Origin: Nicotiana tabacum
Taxonomy: Eukaryota; Streptophyta; Magnoliopsida; Solanales; Solanaceae
Reading direction: 5' to 3'
Length of the DNA stretch: 64,000 bases
Assembly: GCF_000715075.1 (NCBI RefSeq)
Contig: NC_134089.1
Coordinates: 107,887,157-107,951,156 of the forward strand
Below the pieces are notes generated by a model. The model saw nothing but the letters and a program-made list of their open reading frames with translations, was not told where the DNA came from and searched no databases. Shown piece by piece: positions 14,179-26,225 of the stretch. Every line of letters starts with the position of its first letter. Position 1 is the first letter of the stretch. A program made the position numbers and the translations under genes.

Positions 14179-15153
14179 ATTAAATTAATGTAAAATTTGT
14201 GTCACCTCGTGAAAATATGTGTTTGCTTTTGGCATGATGTAGAACCTCGAAAAGCTTTTGCCAATATGAAATGAGAGGACGCGTATATCTATTAAAACTA
14301 CAAGGAATCAAATTTGTAACACGACACACATTAAAAACTTTTGAGGAAATGCATCCTTACCAACTCTCTTTTCTTGAGCCATCAAAGTAATAAAGATGGA
14401 CAAATCTTATTTACATAGTTCCCATTAATCTCGGTCCAATTTTTTATGAAGTATTGTGTGCTTTTCCAACCAGTTGGCAAAAATCTCCAAACTTGCCTTC
14501 CTTGATTACACTCAATCGTATTACATTCGGTTCCTTAGCATTAGAATGTGTCGCAGTAAATCTACTTTGAGTTAAAGGGGCCAGTTAGAATATCAAAAAT
14601 TTATGCGTATAGATTCACACGCATCTAAAATTAATTATTCTTGAACAAGGAAAATCTTATAGAATGCTACATGATGCCGTAAGATATTATGTATTTCATT
14701 ATTTAATATTTATTTACCTCTCTATAATTCATTATATAATATTTATTTACCTTTCTAGTGCAGAGATCGAATAGCTACCGCCTAACATTCCTATATGAGG
14801 AGCACTTGTTGTACATCGTTACTAAATTAACTCAATGACAAGTTTTTTTTTTTTTCTATTTTAACATTTAGGGATTAAGGCGATTAGCAGCAAGGAGTGT
14901 CTTCAACTAGTTAGTGGACTGCAATGACCAATAGAAATGTAAAAATATATCACACATGAGTAAGTCAAACTTATCTCACAGATTTAGGCAGCCTAATTCA
15001 GATTCTTGAAGCCCCTCAAATTGTTTAACCATTGCTCAAGAAATGTATTTGTGACTATATTAAACATTTCGACTCGAGTCTTAAACTATGCCACCGTCTT
15101 TCATTTTGGTCGATAAGATGGTGTTTTCTTTAAATATAGAAAAATGAATATGT
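14179..15153. other. Unassigned stretch with a short local duplication
   Basis: No gene or element recognised. Two adjacent similar phrases built on ATATTTATTTACCT lie at about 14695-14760. This DNA was continuous with 21725 onward before the 15159-21719 insertion. Confidence 0.5.
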
Positions 15154-15158
15154 CTCAC
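15154..15158. repeat. Target-site duplication CTCAC (left)
   Basis: CTCAC immediately before the LTR start TGTGACGACC, matched exactly by CTCAC at 21720-21724 after the right LTR. Confidence 0.9.
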
Positions 15159-15837
15159 TGTGACGACCAGATCCGTCGTCTCATGAGTTATTATCTCGTT
15201 CGTCCCATTTTCTGCTTCCTCATGTTTCATTATCGGTATTGGGTGCATTAGAATTTATTTGGAGGGATTTTGATAAGAAATGAGACATTTAGTCTCTTTT
15301 AAGAAAGTTTAAGTTGGAAAAACCAACCGGACGTTGACTTATGAGTTAGAGGGCTCGGATGTGAATTTCGATGGTTCGGTTAGTTCCGGGAGGTTATTTG
15401 TGACTTAGGAGCAGGACCGGAAGTAATTTTGGAGGTCCGGTGTTGAATTAGGCTTGAATTGGCAAAGTTAGTATTTTGGCGAATTCCGGTTGATAGGTGA
15501 GATTTTAATCCGGGTATCGGAATGAAATTCCGAGAGTTGTCGTAGCTTCATTGTGTCATTTGGGATATGTGTGCAAAATTTCAAGTCATTCGGACATCGT
15601 TTGGTCGGGTTTTTGATAGAATGTGTGTTTTAGAAATTTTAAAAGAACTTAGGCTTTAATTCGATATAATTTGATGATTTTGGCGTTAATTGAGGTGTTT
15701 TGACGATTGGAGCAAGTTTGGATAATGTTTTAAGACATGTTGGTGCTTTTAGTTGAGGTCTCTGGGGCCTCGGGTGTATTTCGGAAGGTTAACGGATCGA
15801 TTTAGACACGAAAAAAATAAAGCTGCTGCATTTTTTT

Positions 15838-16018
15838 ACAGCACTGTGAACAGTAGTTATGAACAATGTCCATGAACAGTAGCCATGAACAGTGCCCCGG
15901 AACAATATCCGTGAATAGTGTCGTGAACAGTACCCCCGTAACAGTATCCATGAATAGTACCGTAACAGTACCCCGTGAACAGTAACACGGGTGAACAGTA
16001 ACACGGGGTGAACAGTAA
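15838..16018 (+). repeat. GAACAGTA-word repeat block in LTR
   Basis: Around ten irregular repeats of TGAACAGTA with short variable spacers (CATGAACAGTAGC, CCGTAACAGTA and similar). It lies in the segment missing from the 3' LTR. Minus-strand frames here (15789-16170) are products of the repeat. Confidence 0.85.
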
Positions 16019-17085
16019 TTCCTAAAAATTCTTGCAGAATGTTTACATTTCATTCGCGAAAAATACCCCATTTCTCCACCATTTTTAGTCATTTTGAGAG
16101 CTTTTGGACGGGGATTGAAGGGAATTTCAACTAAGATCGATTGAAGGTAAGTTTTATGAGTTAAATGCATGATTTTATTGAAGAATCATCCTAGAAATCC
16201 ATGAAAACATAGCCAAATTATAAGAAATTAGGGCTTGAGATTGAAATTCTAAATTTGGGATTTGAGGGGTCAAATGGACTCTGATTCTTGTGAATTTGGT
16301 ATGTATAGACTCGTGGCGAGATAAGGAACATTTTGATGTAAAAATTTCTGGATTTCAAGATGTGGGCCTGGGGCTTGGGTTTTGCAAATTTCGTGATTTT
16401 TGATATTTTCAAGTCTTTTCAATTGGGTTATATTCCCTTAGCCTATTGTGATGTATTCGTTGTGGTTTTGGCTAGATTCGAGGCGCGAGGAGGTCGATAC
16501 GAAAGGAAAGGGCATCGCAGAGTAGTATTTGGCCGGCTAGAGGTGAGTAATAGATGTAAATGCTGTTCTGAGGGTTTGAAACCCCGGAATTTCATATCGT
16601 AACGCTGTATTGAGGTGACTTGCACGCCAGATAACGGGCGTATGGTAGAGCACCGTTGGGGATTGTGACTTGGTCCGTCCCGAGAGATATTTTACTACAT
16701 TTTTTATTGAGACGTATACTTTATTATTGTGAATTAGGCTTGTTGTCATGCTTGGGGCCTTGTACCGACCTGTAGAACTCTTAGGGGATTTTTGACTGGT
16801 TTTCCTCACTTATTTTGTTAAAGAATTTATATCATCAGTTATGTTTCCAATTGTAGGCTTCTTGCCAATTATTTGAATCCTTCAGGGATTGATATCACTG
16901 CTTTCGCATATTTTGCATATCATTTGACCTCAGTCCAAGGTTTTAAATACTGTTTTGCAAACTCAGCCATCTTTCTAAGATTTGAAAACTTAAATGATAT
17001 TTCTAAATGATATTTCGGGCTGAGAACTACTGTTTTACAAATGCCCAAGGGGCTTATGATGATTTCTAGACTGAACATGGATCGG

Positions 17086-17270
17086 GTTGTGCGCCGCAAC
17101 AGTGTTATATTGATATTGAGGCCAATGATACTGTGTGATATACTTGAAATAGTGGTAACAATGACACTGGATGATATACTTGAACAGTGGTAACAATAGC
17201 ACTGTATGATATAAATTGGTCAGGTAACAATTGCTGACCGGTCAGGTAACAATGACTGACCAAGATATTG
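17086..17270 (+). repeat. Imperfect tandem repeats, about 45 bp
   Basis: Repeated phrases of the type CACTGTATGATATA, CTTGAACAGTGGTAACAAT and GGTCAGGTAACAAT. Present only in the 5' LTR, because the 3' LTR lacks this segment. Confidence 0.7.
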
Positions 17271-17516
17271 CGCTTGGGTTGTAGGAGCCCCTCCGGAGTC
17301 TGTACACACCCCCAGTGAGCGCCGTCGACGATAAATAAATATGGATGGCTCGGGCTGCACGCCGCAGTGGGTACTGGAATGTACCATCATATGCATTGCA
17401 TTGCACTCATGCATTTATTCTTTATCTGCATTATCTGCCATAATAATTATGTGCTCTTATTTCATTGACTGGTTGCTTTATACTGTTCTGAGCCTGAGGG
17501 GCTGATACTGTTCTGA

Positions 17517-17790
17517 GATACTGAGCCCGAGGGGCAGATTTCTACTTATTATTTTGATATTGAGCCCGAGGGGCAGATTTCTAATTTTTATTTTGATACT
17601 GAGCCCGATGGACAGATTTCTAATTTTTATTTTGATACTGAGCCCGAAGGGCAAATTTCTACTTATTATTTTGATACTGAGCTCGAGGGGCAAATTTCTA
17701 GTTATTATTTTGATAATGAACCCAAGGGGCAGATTTCTACTTGTTGTTTTGATATTGAGCTCGAGGGGCAGATTTCTACTCGTCATTTTA
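17517..17790 (+). repeat. 39-bp tandem repeat, 7 copies (5' LTR)
   Basis: The unit contains GAGCCCGAGGGGCAGATTTC followed by a T-rich tail. Seven copies here, six in the 3' LTR (20906-21138). As 39 is a multiple of 3, open frames arise on both strands; they are not genes. Confidence 0.93.
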
Positions 17791-18366
17791 CTGCCAAATT
17801 ACCTGTTTTAAAAAGAAATTTCACATGATGTTTCACTGAATTGTTATTTTAAATAATTTCACTGCTTCTGTATAGAATGTTGTGTGCCTTAACGTGTTTT
17901 CTTACCTTCAGTCATTATTTATATTTATTACTCACTAGGTCGGAGTACTCACATTACTCCCTGCACCATGTGTGCAGGTACAGGTATTCCTGAGGCATAG
18001 AGCGAGTTTTCTGCTGTTCAGTTTTCATCGGAGTTATCGAGGTAGCTGCATGACGTTCGTAGACCCGTTTTCTCCCTTATCTTCTGTTATTTATGATATC
18101 TTCAGACTTTGTTCCTAATTCCATACTTTGTAGAATTTTAGTAAACTCTGTATTAGCTCATGACTTGTGACACCTCGGTTAGGGCTGAGTTGGGTTGGAT
18201 TTCCGTATTTTATCTATACTTTCCGCTATTGGATATTATTAAACCATGTTTATAGTATAATTGTGTTAATTAATTTTCTTAAAATGATGAATTGGGTTGA
18301 ATGGCTGGCCTTGTCTTCATGAGAGGCGCCATCACGACCAGGTTCGGGAATTGGGTCATGACGAGT

Positions 18367-18379
18367 TGGTATCAGAGCC
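18367..18379 (+). promoter_or_regulatory. Primer-binding site (tRNA-iMet type) of LARD-like element
   Basis: TGGTATCAGAGCC three bases after the LTR end. Confidence 0.92.
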
Positions 18380-20455
18380 TAGGTTAATTGGTCTCGCGAG
18401 TCATGAGTCGGTTTAGTAGAGTCTCGCGGATTGGTACGGAGACGTCTGTATTTATCCTTCAGATTCATGCCTGGAGGGCACTTAGCATATTGGGTTGTGA
18501 ACTGGGGAGGATTACTCTGATTGTGATGGTTGTTCTTGTGTGTTATGAGAAAAATGGGAGTTATTATGAACCTTTGAAAGGTTATCAGACTAGTTCAGTG
18601 TGATCAGAATCGGCTTGAAGTCGATGGATAGATTTAATGTGAATAATGGCTCTATATCAGGCCAGATGTGTGCATTTTAGTAACGCGGTCCTCATGGAGG
18701 AGTAGTTAGGTTGATGTTTCATTGTCAGATATTTCGCGTAGTGATACATTGCGCCGTGTGAGTTGTGAGACGACTTGAGAAATTGCTATGTGTTGAGAAT
18801 CTGTGTAGGAATGACGTTATATGAGCATCTTGGCTCTTGAAATTCAGATTGTACATCGCACCTCAGTTGTGCTTGAGTTTTGTAGCTTATAACGCTATAT
18901 GTCCCTCAGAGATATTATTATACACTTAGCATGCTTACGACCGATACTCGGTATTTTGTTGTAATGAGCAAATTTGGCTCGATGTGCATCTCCTTATGTG
19001 AGATCTATGTGTGGATCGGGTGGCATGTCGCCATGGGTATGTTATCTGGATCGGGTTGCACGCCGCAACAGTGTGATGTTGAGTATAGTTTTCTATATGC
19101 TATTTTGTATGCCTTGTTTCCTGTTTTCTAAGGAAAGTCTTTATTAGTGTGTGAGATTGGTAATTCCTTCCAGAGTTTGTTTTTCTTTTGTACCGCGTTC
19201 GAATTGGTAGCTTATTGGCATATTGAGGCATCATATGCGACTTTTGATTATGTCTGGGGTGACTTATTGCCTGAGCAGTTCGTACTGGGTGAGACAAGAT
19301 CATTGAATTTGAGATTTGTGCAATCTGAGTATATGAAGTAAATTAAGGAGCTAAGACCATGATTTTGCTCAAAATGAGGTGATAGTTCTTGCTAGGAAAA
19401 TAGAACCAACGAATCGTTGTCTCGACAGTGGTTATGAATTTATGCATACCTCATCCGTCATGTCAATATTGTAAGAGTTAGAATATGTACATCATGCAGA
19501 ACATGAGATGTGTAGCGATTTTCTTCTAGGTGATTAGAGAAAAAACCTTCAGATGATTAGGGAGAATGATCTTCGGATGATTGGGGAAATAGTATTGCTA
19601 ATTGAAAGTGACTTGACAAGAGTATATGTCTCGTAAAAAGGTAATGTTATTAAACTAATGATATTTCGGTAGTATTGCGGCATGTTCTTGTTGGGTCCGC
19701 TGATGGTACTGATGAGCTTGAGGTGCGACTCTTTCGTTTGAGTCATTTTTCATGACTTGAGTATGTTCAGGTCGTTTCTTATTGGTGCGCGTATTATGAA
19801 ATTTGTGGCGTAGGCCTGTATTGAGGTGTCATATCACCAGAGTGGTGTGTTGGATTTGAGGTGATCATTGGGGTCATTGATGAATACGAACGGATTTGAT
19901 TTCAGCATATTTGATGGTTAAATATTGTGGTTTGGTTTTAAAAAAAATAAAAAATTGTTACTATAATTGCTCGAGGAGAATTGGCCTCATGAATGGTTGA
20001 TCTGAGCAATGGTTATGATTTATTGCGTGTTTCAATTATCATTGGCAGTATATGAGAGTGTTGGAATGAGACATTGGCTAATAAGAGATTTCTATCGGTA
20101 TTTGGTTGTTGTGGGCAGCTGATGTGAATGGAAGTTATTGCTGCATTTGTTTGAGTTATTGGTATATCATACAATTGCACCTAAGGATGCAGGCATGGTC
20201 TATTACAGCCGGTTCAAACTTATTCTGAATGTAGGTGTGAGGTTCTAATCTTGTGTATGGTTCTGAAAAGGTGAAATGTGGCTCTATGATTTATGGGCTA
20301 GACTAGATTGTGTGATCTTAGTTACAACGCGTTATCGGACCCATGTGAGATAGGGTGACGTGGGATCATCCCCGGGTTTATGCTTGATAAGGTCATTCAG
20401 CTTTTGGTTGGGTTCTAGGACAACTCTGGGTATGCTCGAGGACGAGCGTTTGTTT
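18380..20455 (+). other. Non-coding internal region of LARD-like element
   Basis: About 2.1 kb with no retroelement protein motif. It contains an LTR-like phrase, GGATCGGGTTGCACGCCGCA (about 19048), also found in the LTR near 17080. Frames at 18388-18603, 18931-19131 and 19147-19341 do not resemble any protein I know. The end, CTCGAGGACGAGCGTTTG just before the polypurine tract, is typical of the 3' end of Del-type elements. Confidence 0.75.
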
Positions 20456-20468
20456 AAGTTGGGGAGAA
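20456..20468 (+). promoter_or_regulatory. Polypurine tract of LARD-like element
   Basis: AAGTTGGGGAGAA directly before the 3' LTR start TGTGATGACC. Confidence 0.85.
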
Positions 20469-21719
20469 TGTGATGACCCGACCCGTCGTCTCATGAGTTA
20501 ATGTCTCGTTCGTCCCATTTTCTGCTTCCTCATGTTTCATTATCGGTATTGGGTGCATTAGAATTTATTTGGAGCGATTTTGATAAGAAATGAGACATTT
20601 AGTCTCTTTTAAGAAGGTTTAAGTTGGAAAAACCAACCGGACATTGACTTATGAGTTAGAGGGCTCGGATTAGGAGCCCCTCCGGAGTCTGTACATACCC
20701 CCATTGAGCACCATCGACGATAAATAAATATGGATGGCTCGGGTTGCAAGCCGCAGTGGGTACCAGAGGGTACCGTCATATGCATTGCATTGCACTCATG
20801 CATTTATTCTTTATCTACATTATCTGCCATAATAATTATGTGCTCTTATTTCATTGACAGGTTGCTTTATATTGTTCTGAGCCTGTGGGGCTGATACTGT
20901 TCTGAGATACTGAGCCCGAGGGGCAGATTTCTACTTATTATTTTGATTCTGAGACCGAGGGGCAGATTTCTAATTTTATTTTGATATTGAGCCCGAGGGA
21001 CAGATTTCTACTTATTATTTTGATACTGAGCTCGAGGGGCATATTTCTAGTTATTATTTTGATACTGAGCCCGAGGGAAAAATTTTTACTTGTTGTTTTG
21101 ATATTGAGCCCGAGGGGTAGATTTCTATTTGTCATTTTACTGCCAAATTATCTGTTTTACTGGTTTAAAAGAAATTTCACATGATGTTTCATTAAATTGT
21201 TATTTTAAATGATTTCACTGCTTCTGTATAGAATGTTGTGTGCCTTAACGTGTTTTCTTACCTTCAGTCATTATTTATATTTATTACTCACTAGGTCGGA
21301 GTACTCACATTACTCCCTGCACCATGTGTGCAGGTACAGGTATTCCTGAGGCATAGAGCGAGTTTTCTGCTGTTCAGTTTTCATCGGAGTTATCGAGGTA
21401 GCTGCATGGCGTTCGTAGACCCGTTTTCTCCCTTATCTTCTGTTATTTATGATATCTTCAGACTTTGTTCCTAATTCCATACTTTGTAAAATTTTAGTAA
21501 ACTCTGTAGTAGCTCATGACTTGTGACACCCCGGTTAGGGATGAGTTGGGTTGGATTTTCGTATTTTATTTATATTTTCCGCTATTGGATGTTATTAAAC
21601 CATGTTTATACTATAATTATGTTAATTAATTGTCTTAAAAGGATGAATTGGGTTGAATGGCTGGCCTTGTCTTCATGAGAGGCGCCATCACGACCAGGTT
21701 TGGGAATTGGGTCGTGACA
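20469..21719 (+). mobile_element. 3' LTR of LARD-like element, internally deleted
   Basis: Starts TGTGATGACC and ends GGTCGTGACA. It matches the 5' LTR up to GGGCTCGGAT (20670), then jumps to TAGGAGCCCC, losing the part equivalent to 15361-17281 (about 1.92 kb). The remaining length is 1251 bp. Confidence 0.9.
20906..21138 (+). repeat. 39-bp tandem repeat, 6 copies (3' LTR)
   Basis: Same unit as 17517-17790 but one copy fewer and with private substitutions. Confidence 0.92.
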
Positions 21720-21724
21720 CTCAC
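21720..21724. repeat. Target-site duplication CTCAC (right)
   Basis: Exact match to 15154-15158. Confidence 0.9.
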
Positions 21725-22881
21725 GATCTGTTTGGCTTGTCTCAGTAATGAACTTTTAAATGCTAAAGACATTATTATTATGAGACCCTGTAAGTTTACA
21801 ACTTTGATACCGTTAGATATTATGTTAGTGTGGTATTTTCTTTTAAGTGAAGTATTTTAGTAAAAGATGTATAAGTATAATTGTGGATAGATATCATTAT
21901 TATTATTTTCGGATATGATAAATTATACACATAATATAAGAAAATTTATGAGATTTTTTCTTTATTGTAACAATAGAAATTATTTTCTCATAATAAAAGA
22001 AGGTTATCTTTTTACCGTTTTAAGAATTAAGCGTACAAATTTTTTTACTCTTTATATGAGATTAGGAAAATTATAAGTTGAGATAATATGTGTAGTTTTA
22101 CACGGATATTTTAATAAAAATAATAATGTATGTATTTATTTTATATGATACCATATGACTATACTAGCAAGATGTATAAAATGTGTTAAAAGTAAGTAGT
22201 ACGATAAGTAATTTGAGATAATTTTTAATTATATGAATAATTGGGTAATTATTAATTTCGGTGAGAGATTAATTAATTAATATATTTGGATAAAAGTTCA
22301 ACGTGACAATGATATGTGATATAATAAAGCGACTATTGAATCACTTTGAAAGGTGGCTTGCTAAGAGGGAGACACCTCAGTAGCCTCTCGAAAGAAACTG
22401 CATATTTTAGTCCACAAAAGGTTGAGCCTAATCTTTTCGGAAAACTGCAATCTTCTCCTGCATTTGAGCTTCACCACCGCCCTTCGCTATTTATGTTGCC
22501 ACTGAACTGATTCTTCACCCTGCTCACTGTGAGCTTTGCGTTAATGATCCTGCAACCAGTACAAAACACAAACACAATCACAACATGTTTGTTTTTGTCA
22601 AGCTATGAGTATCTTGGCACAAACAATATCATGATGAGCAGTTGAGCACCATAATATAATATTGACCAGATTTTCTTGTATCATATTGTGTAATACTCCA
22701 ATAACGCTGGATATTTTCTTTATCTAACAAAGGAATATTTACTTATAGTGTTAGAAGTATCAAATAGATATATAGTTCATTCGGTACATTGTAATCCAAA
22801 AAGGTTATGCAGACATTATAAGACAGAAAACATATGAAGCCCATAAATAGAAAGTGCTGCTTGCAGAGTGTAGCACTGTAG
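21725..22881. other. Unassigned AT-rich stretch
   Basis: Very AT-rich to about 22330, then a more mixed-composition block (about 22330-22560) that could be an old exon or untranslated region, but no protein motif was recognised on either strand. Confidence 0.45.
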
Positions 22882-22991
22882 CTTCTTTATAGCTTCAACT
22901 GTCTCAAACGAGTTGAATATTCGAAAGTGCTTGAAAAGATATGCATAGTTGGACAAAATAGTGATCCAGTCCTAGTTGTGGCAACCACACT

Positions 22992-22996
22992 AGATA
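22992..22996. repeat. Target-site duplication AGATA (left)
   Basis: AGATA directly before the LTR end TATCACGATCC, repeated exactly at 25947-25951. Confidence 0.88.
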
Positions 22997-25946
22997 TATC
23001 ACGATCCGGATTTTTCATCCTCGGAAATTGTAATGGCGCCTACTCGTGAAAGCTAGGCAAGCCGAGTATTATAGATTTACTAACTATTTTATTTAGTCCT
23101 TTTAATAGTTTAAAACAACATACGATCAACAATGAAATATTAACAATAAAGACATGCGAAAGACGTAATCTGATAACTTAGCAAAAAACAAATACGCTAA
23201 TACCAAGTACATCTCTACCCGGAACTGGTGTCACAATATCACGGACCATCTACGAATATTAAAAATAATTGTCTGGAAAGAAAGATACAATATGTCTCTG
23301 AAGTAAATGAAAACAGAATATAAAGATGGAAGAGAACGCCGGGCTTGTGGACGTCTGCAGGACTACCTCGGAGTCTCCGAGTGGACTGAAGGCAGCCACC
23401 CAAAGCTATGGTCCAAAAGCTGCCACTCCGAGATTTGAATACAGTGCTGAGTGTAGTATCAGCACAACCAGCCCCATGTGATGGTAAGTGTCTGGCCTAA
23501 CCCCGGCGAAGTAGTGACGAGGCCAAGACCAGACTACAAAATAAACCTGTTAGTTATATCATATACAACGGAAAATAAAATAGAAATAAACAATTAAAGA
23601 TGGGAGGGGGACATGCTGGGGGGGGGATATCATTTATCAGCAGTAATTCAAGAGAACAACATAAAGCAAAATTTAAAATTCAGAGCAAAAGCATAAGGAA
23701 ATCGTAACCAATCAATAAACACTTTTATTATTTATTGTTGATGCGCGTAACCCAATCCAAATCATAAAAATACTATTGCGGCGTGCAACCTGATCCATAT
23801 CATTTATCACTGTTGTGGCGTGCAACCCGGTCCAATTATATTATTGTTGTGGCGGACAACCCGATCCAAATATAATATTTTTGCAGCGTGCAACCCGATC
23901 CAAATATAATATTGTTACGTCGTGCAACCCGATCCATATCATACAATTCCACACCAATCACAAAAAGTCCCGGCAAGGGAATGATAAGGAAACAACACTA
24001 TCCTGGCAAGGGAATCGATAGTATAAGCAACTACGTCTCGGCAAGGGAATCAACTATAACCAAACTTGTTCCAAAATCTAACTTCACAAAGAAATATCAA
24101 CTAACACCAATACCCAACCATAAGCAATTTCCACGAGAATAATCATAATTCTTGCTCAACACAGAGAATCAACAACTTAGGCCTTCGTAGTACTTATTAA
24201 GAACACAATGATTTCAATTTAAGACTCACGGTCATACTTGACACCAACGTATAGATACTCGCCACCATGCCTATACGCCGTACTCAACAAGTAACACATA
24301 GAAAATAGGACACAACTCCTAATCACTCAAGCTAAGGTTAGACCAAATACTTACTTCGAACTTTCACAGCCAACTTAAGCCTCAAACACTGCTTTTCCTT
24401 TAGAATTCGCCTCCAAACAACTCGTATCTAGTCCAAATTGATTTAACAACATCAATAAATGCTAAAGAATTCATACCCAATGCTTAATTATAGGTTTTCT
24501 ATTATTTTTCCCAAAAAGTCAAAAATCGACCCCGGGCCCGCTTGGTCAAAACACGAGGTTCGGACCAAAACCCGATCACCCATTCTCCCACGAGCCCGAA
24601 TATAAAATTATTTTAGAAATCCGACCCCAAAACGAGGTCTAAATTCCAATTATTTTAAAAGCCCTAACTCTACCTAAAATCCCAAATTCTACCATGAAAG
24701 AACAATATTTAAGCCCAGAAATCTAATGGGTGTTAATGGAAATTGAAGAAAACAAGTTTAAGATTACATACCTATGGTTTGCTGTTGATTTTACTCTTCA
24801 AAAAATGCCCAGGTTTTGATTTTAGGGAAGGAGATGTGAGAAAATGGGTTATTCCCGTTTCTGTTCCTGTTTAAAAGAGTTGCGACAGTGTTCATCGCGT
24901 TCACGAGAAAACTTTCACGAAAACAAGAGCTACCAAACGTAGACTTACGCGATCGCGAGTCCTCCTACGCATTCGCAAAGGGTTGGCCCCCCTGACCTTC
25001 GCCTTCGCGGGCCTGTGTGCGCGTTTGCATAGAAGAACGATCACCTCCCAGACAAGCCACCCATTTACACTACGCGTTCGCGGGAAATGGGCCGTGTTCT
25101 CGTAGAGAAACCTCCCAGTGCTTCATGTTTGCGTCCCTTACATTGTGTTCGCAAAGAATTCATCCCGGCCCAAGTTTCCCTTCGCGATCGCGTGATAGGC
25201 TTCGTGATCGCGAAGCACAGAAGGCATGTGCATCAGAAAAAGCAGTTCTGTAATTTTCCTAAGTTCAAAAACATTCCGAGACCTATCTGAAACTCACCCG
25301 AGCCCCCGAGGCTCCACAACAAACATGTACACTACCCCAAAAACACCCTACAAACTTACTCGTGCGATCAAATTGCCAGAAAAACATCAACAACCATGAA
25401 TTTAGCATCAAAATCATGAAATCACTTAAGAACCTCAAATTTTCCAATTTTCTCAAATACGGTCTGATTTACGTCATTTCAAGTCTGTTTCTTACCAAAT
25501 TTCACAGACTCAAATTAAATTACATATAAGACCTGTACCGAGCTCCAGAACCAGAATACGGACCCGATACCATCAAATTTTAAACACATTTTATTTCTAA
25601 AAACTTATAAATATTCCAAAAAACAATTTTCTTCAAAAATTTATTTCTCGGGCTTGGGACCTCGGAATTCGATTCCGGGTATATGCCCAAATCCCATATT
25701 TTCCTATGGACCCTATAGGACCGTCAAATAGTGTATCCGGGTTCGTTTACCCAAAATGTTGACTGAAGTCAACATAAATTTATTTTAAAGGCAAAATTCA
25801 TCATTTTTCACAGATTTTCACATAATGGCCCCCGGCTACGTGCTCGGAATGCGCACGTAAATTGATGTGAGGAAAGAGGAGGTTTCTAAGTCTTCGGAAT
25901 GCAGAATTTACTCGTAAATCAAGTGATGACCTTTTGGGTCATCACA
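22997..25946 (-). mobile_element. Solo LTR, Del/Tekay type, minus strand
   Basis: On the minus strand it starts TGTGATGACCCAAAAGG (right edge 25946) and ends GGATCGTGATA (left edge 22997, terminal CA changed to TA). 2950 bp, flanked by AGATA on both sides, with no internal region: a solo LTR produced by LTR-LTR recombination. Internally it has 'GTTGACTTCAGTCAACAT' and 'CGATCGCG/GCGTTCGCG' words like the other Del-type LTRs here. Frames at 25017-25290 derive from the GC-rich words. Confidence 0.92.
23772..23945 (-). repeat. Tandem repeat in solo LTR, about 38 bp, 5 copies
   Basis: Five imperfect units containing GCGTGCAACCCGATCCA plus an AT-rich spacer. They are related to the GGATCGGGTTGCACGCCGCA words seen in the LARD-like element, in opposite orientation. 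Overlapping frames at 23815-24142 are repeat artefacts. Confidence 0.82.
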
Positions 25947-25951
25947 AGATA
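25947..25951. repeat. Target-site duplication AGATA (right)
   Basis: Exact match to 22992-22996. Confidence 0.88.
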
Positions 25952-26225
25952 CCATTGATGCAGGTTCTTCAATTATAAAGCCAATGAGTTTGTGGCCAGG
26001 TATGTTAAGGTTATCCGTTCTTTATTTTTGGCATGATCCAAATTATATAAAAGAAACGAGAAAACGCACAATGTCCATAAACAACTCTATTCATAGAAGT
26101 ACTAGAGATGCATACGTTCTTGAATTCCCATATGTCTTATTGTTTTATCGTTTGTTCATGGGTCTCAGAAAATACGTAAATTGATAAAGTTTGTTTCGTC
26201 ATATTAATCAAAGGTATAATGGTCT

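Larger units (their letters stand above)
15159..18363 (+). mobile_element. 5' LTR of LARD-like gypsy element
   Basis: Starts TGTGACGACC and ends TTGGGTCATGACG (terminal A changed to G), just before a primer-binding site. At 3205 bp it is full length relative to the shortened 3' LTR. It contains three internal repeat blocks: GAACAGTA words (15838-16018), about 45-bp repeats (17086-17270) and 39-bp repeats (17517-17790). It resembles Del/Tekay-type solanaceous LTRs. Confidence 0.88.
15159..21719 (+). mobile_element. Non-autonomous LARD-like LTR retrotransposon
   Basis: A complete element by structure: LTR, primer-binding site TGGTATCAGAGCC (18367-18379), 2.1 kb internal region, polypurine tract (20456-20468), LTR, and a perfect 5-bp TSD CTCAC on both sides. 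The internal region holds no gag, protease, RT or integrase motif in any frame I could read, so it must have been mobilised by proteins supplied in trans. Class by structure: large retrotransposon derivative or deletion derivative of a Del-type chromovirus. Confidence 0.9.
22882..26184 (+). pseudogene. Short open frame split by solo LTR, function unknown
   Basis: The frame open from 22882 to 22996 joins, after removing the solo LTR and one AGATA copy, to the frame 25952-26184. About 115 codons become continuous without a stop. The join reads VATTLDTIDAGSSIIKPMSL, with D-T-I spanning the insertion site. Composition is protein-like but I do not recognise the family. It may be a host exon or a fragment of another element. 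A candidate splice acceptor (CTTGCAG) lies at about 22860-22866, but a stop at 22879 is in this frame. Moderate evidence only. Confidence 0.35.

Noticed and set aside
17478..17811. Repeat proteins of 13-residue units on both strands
   Set aside because: Produced by the 39-bp LTR repeat being a multiple of 3; present on both strands equally.
23815..25290. Several plus-strand frames in the solo LTR
   Set aside because: They lie inside a minus-strand LTR with repeats and GC-rich words; no protein motif.
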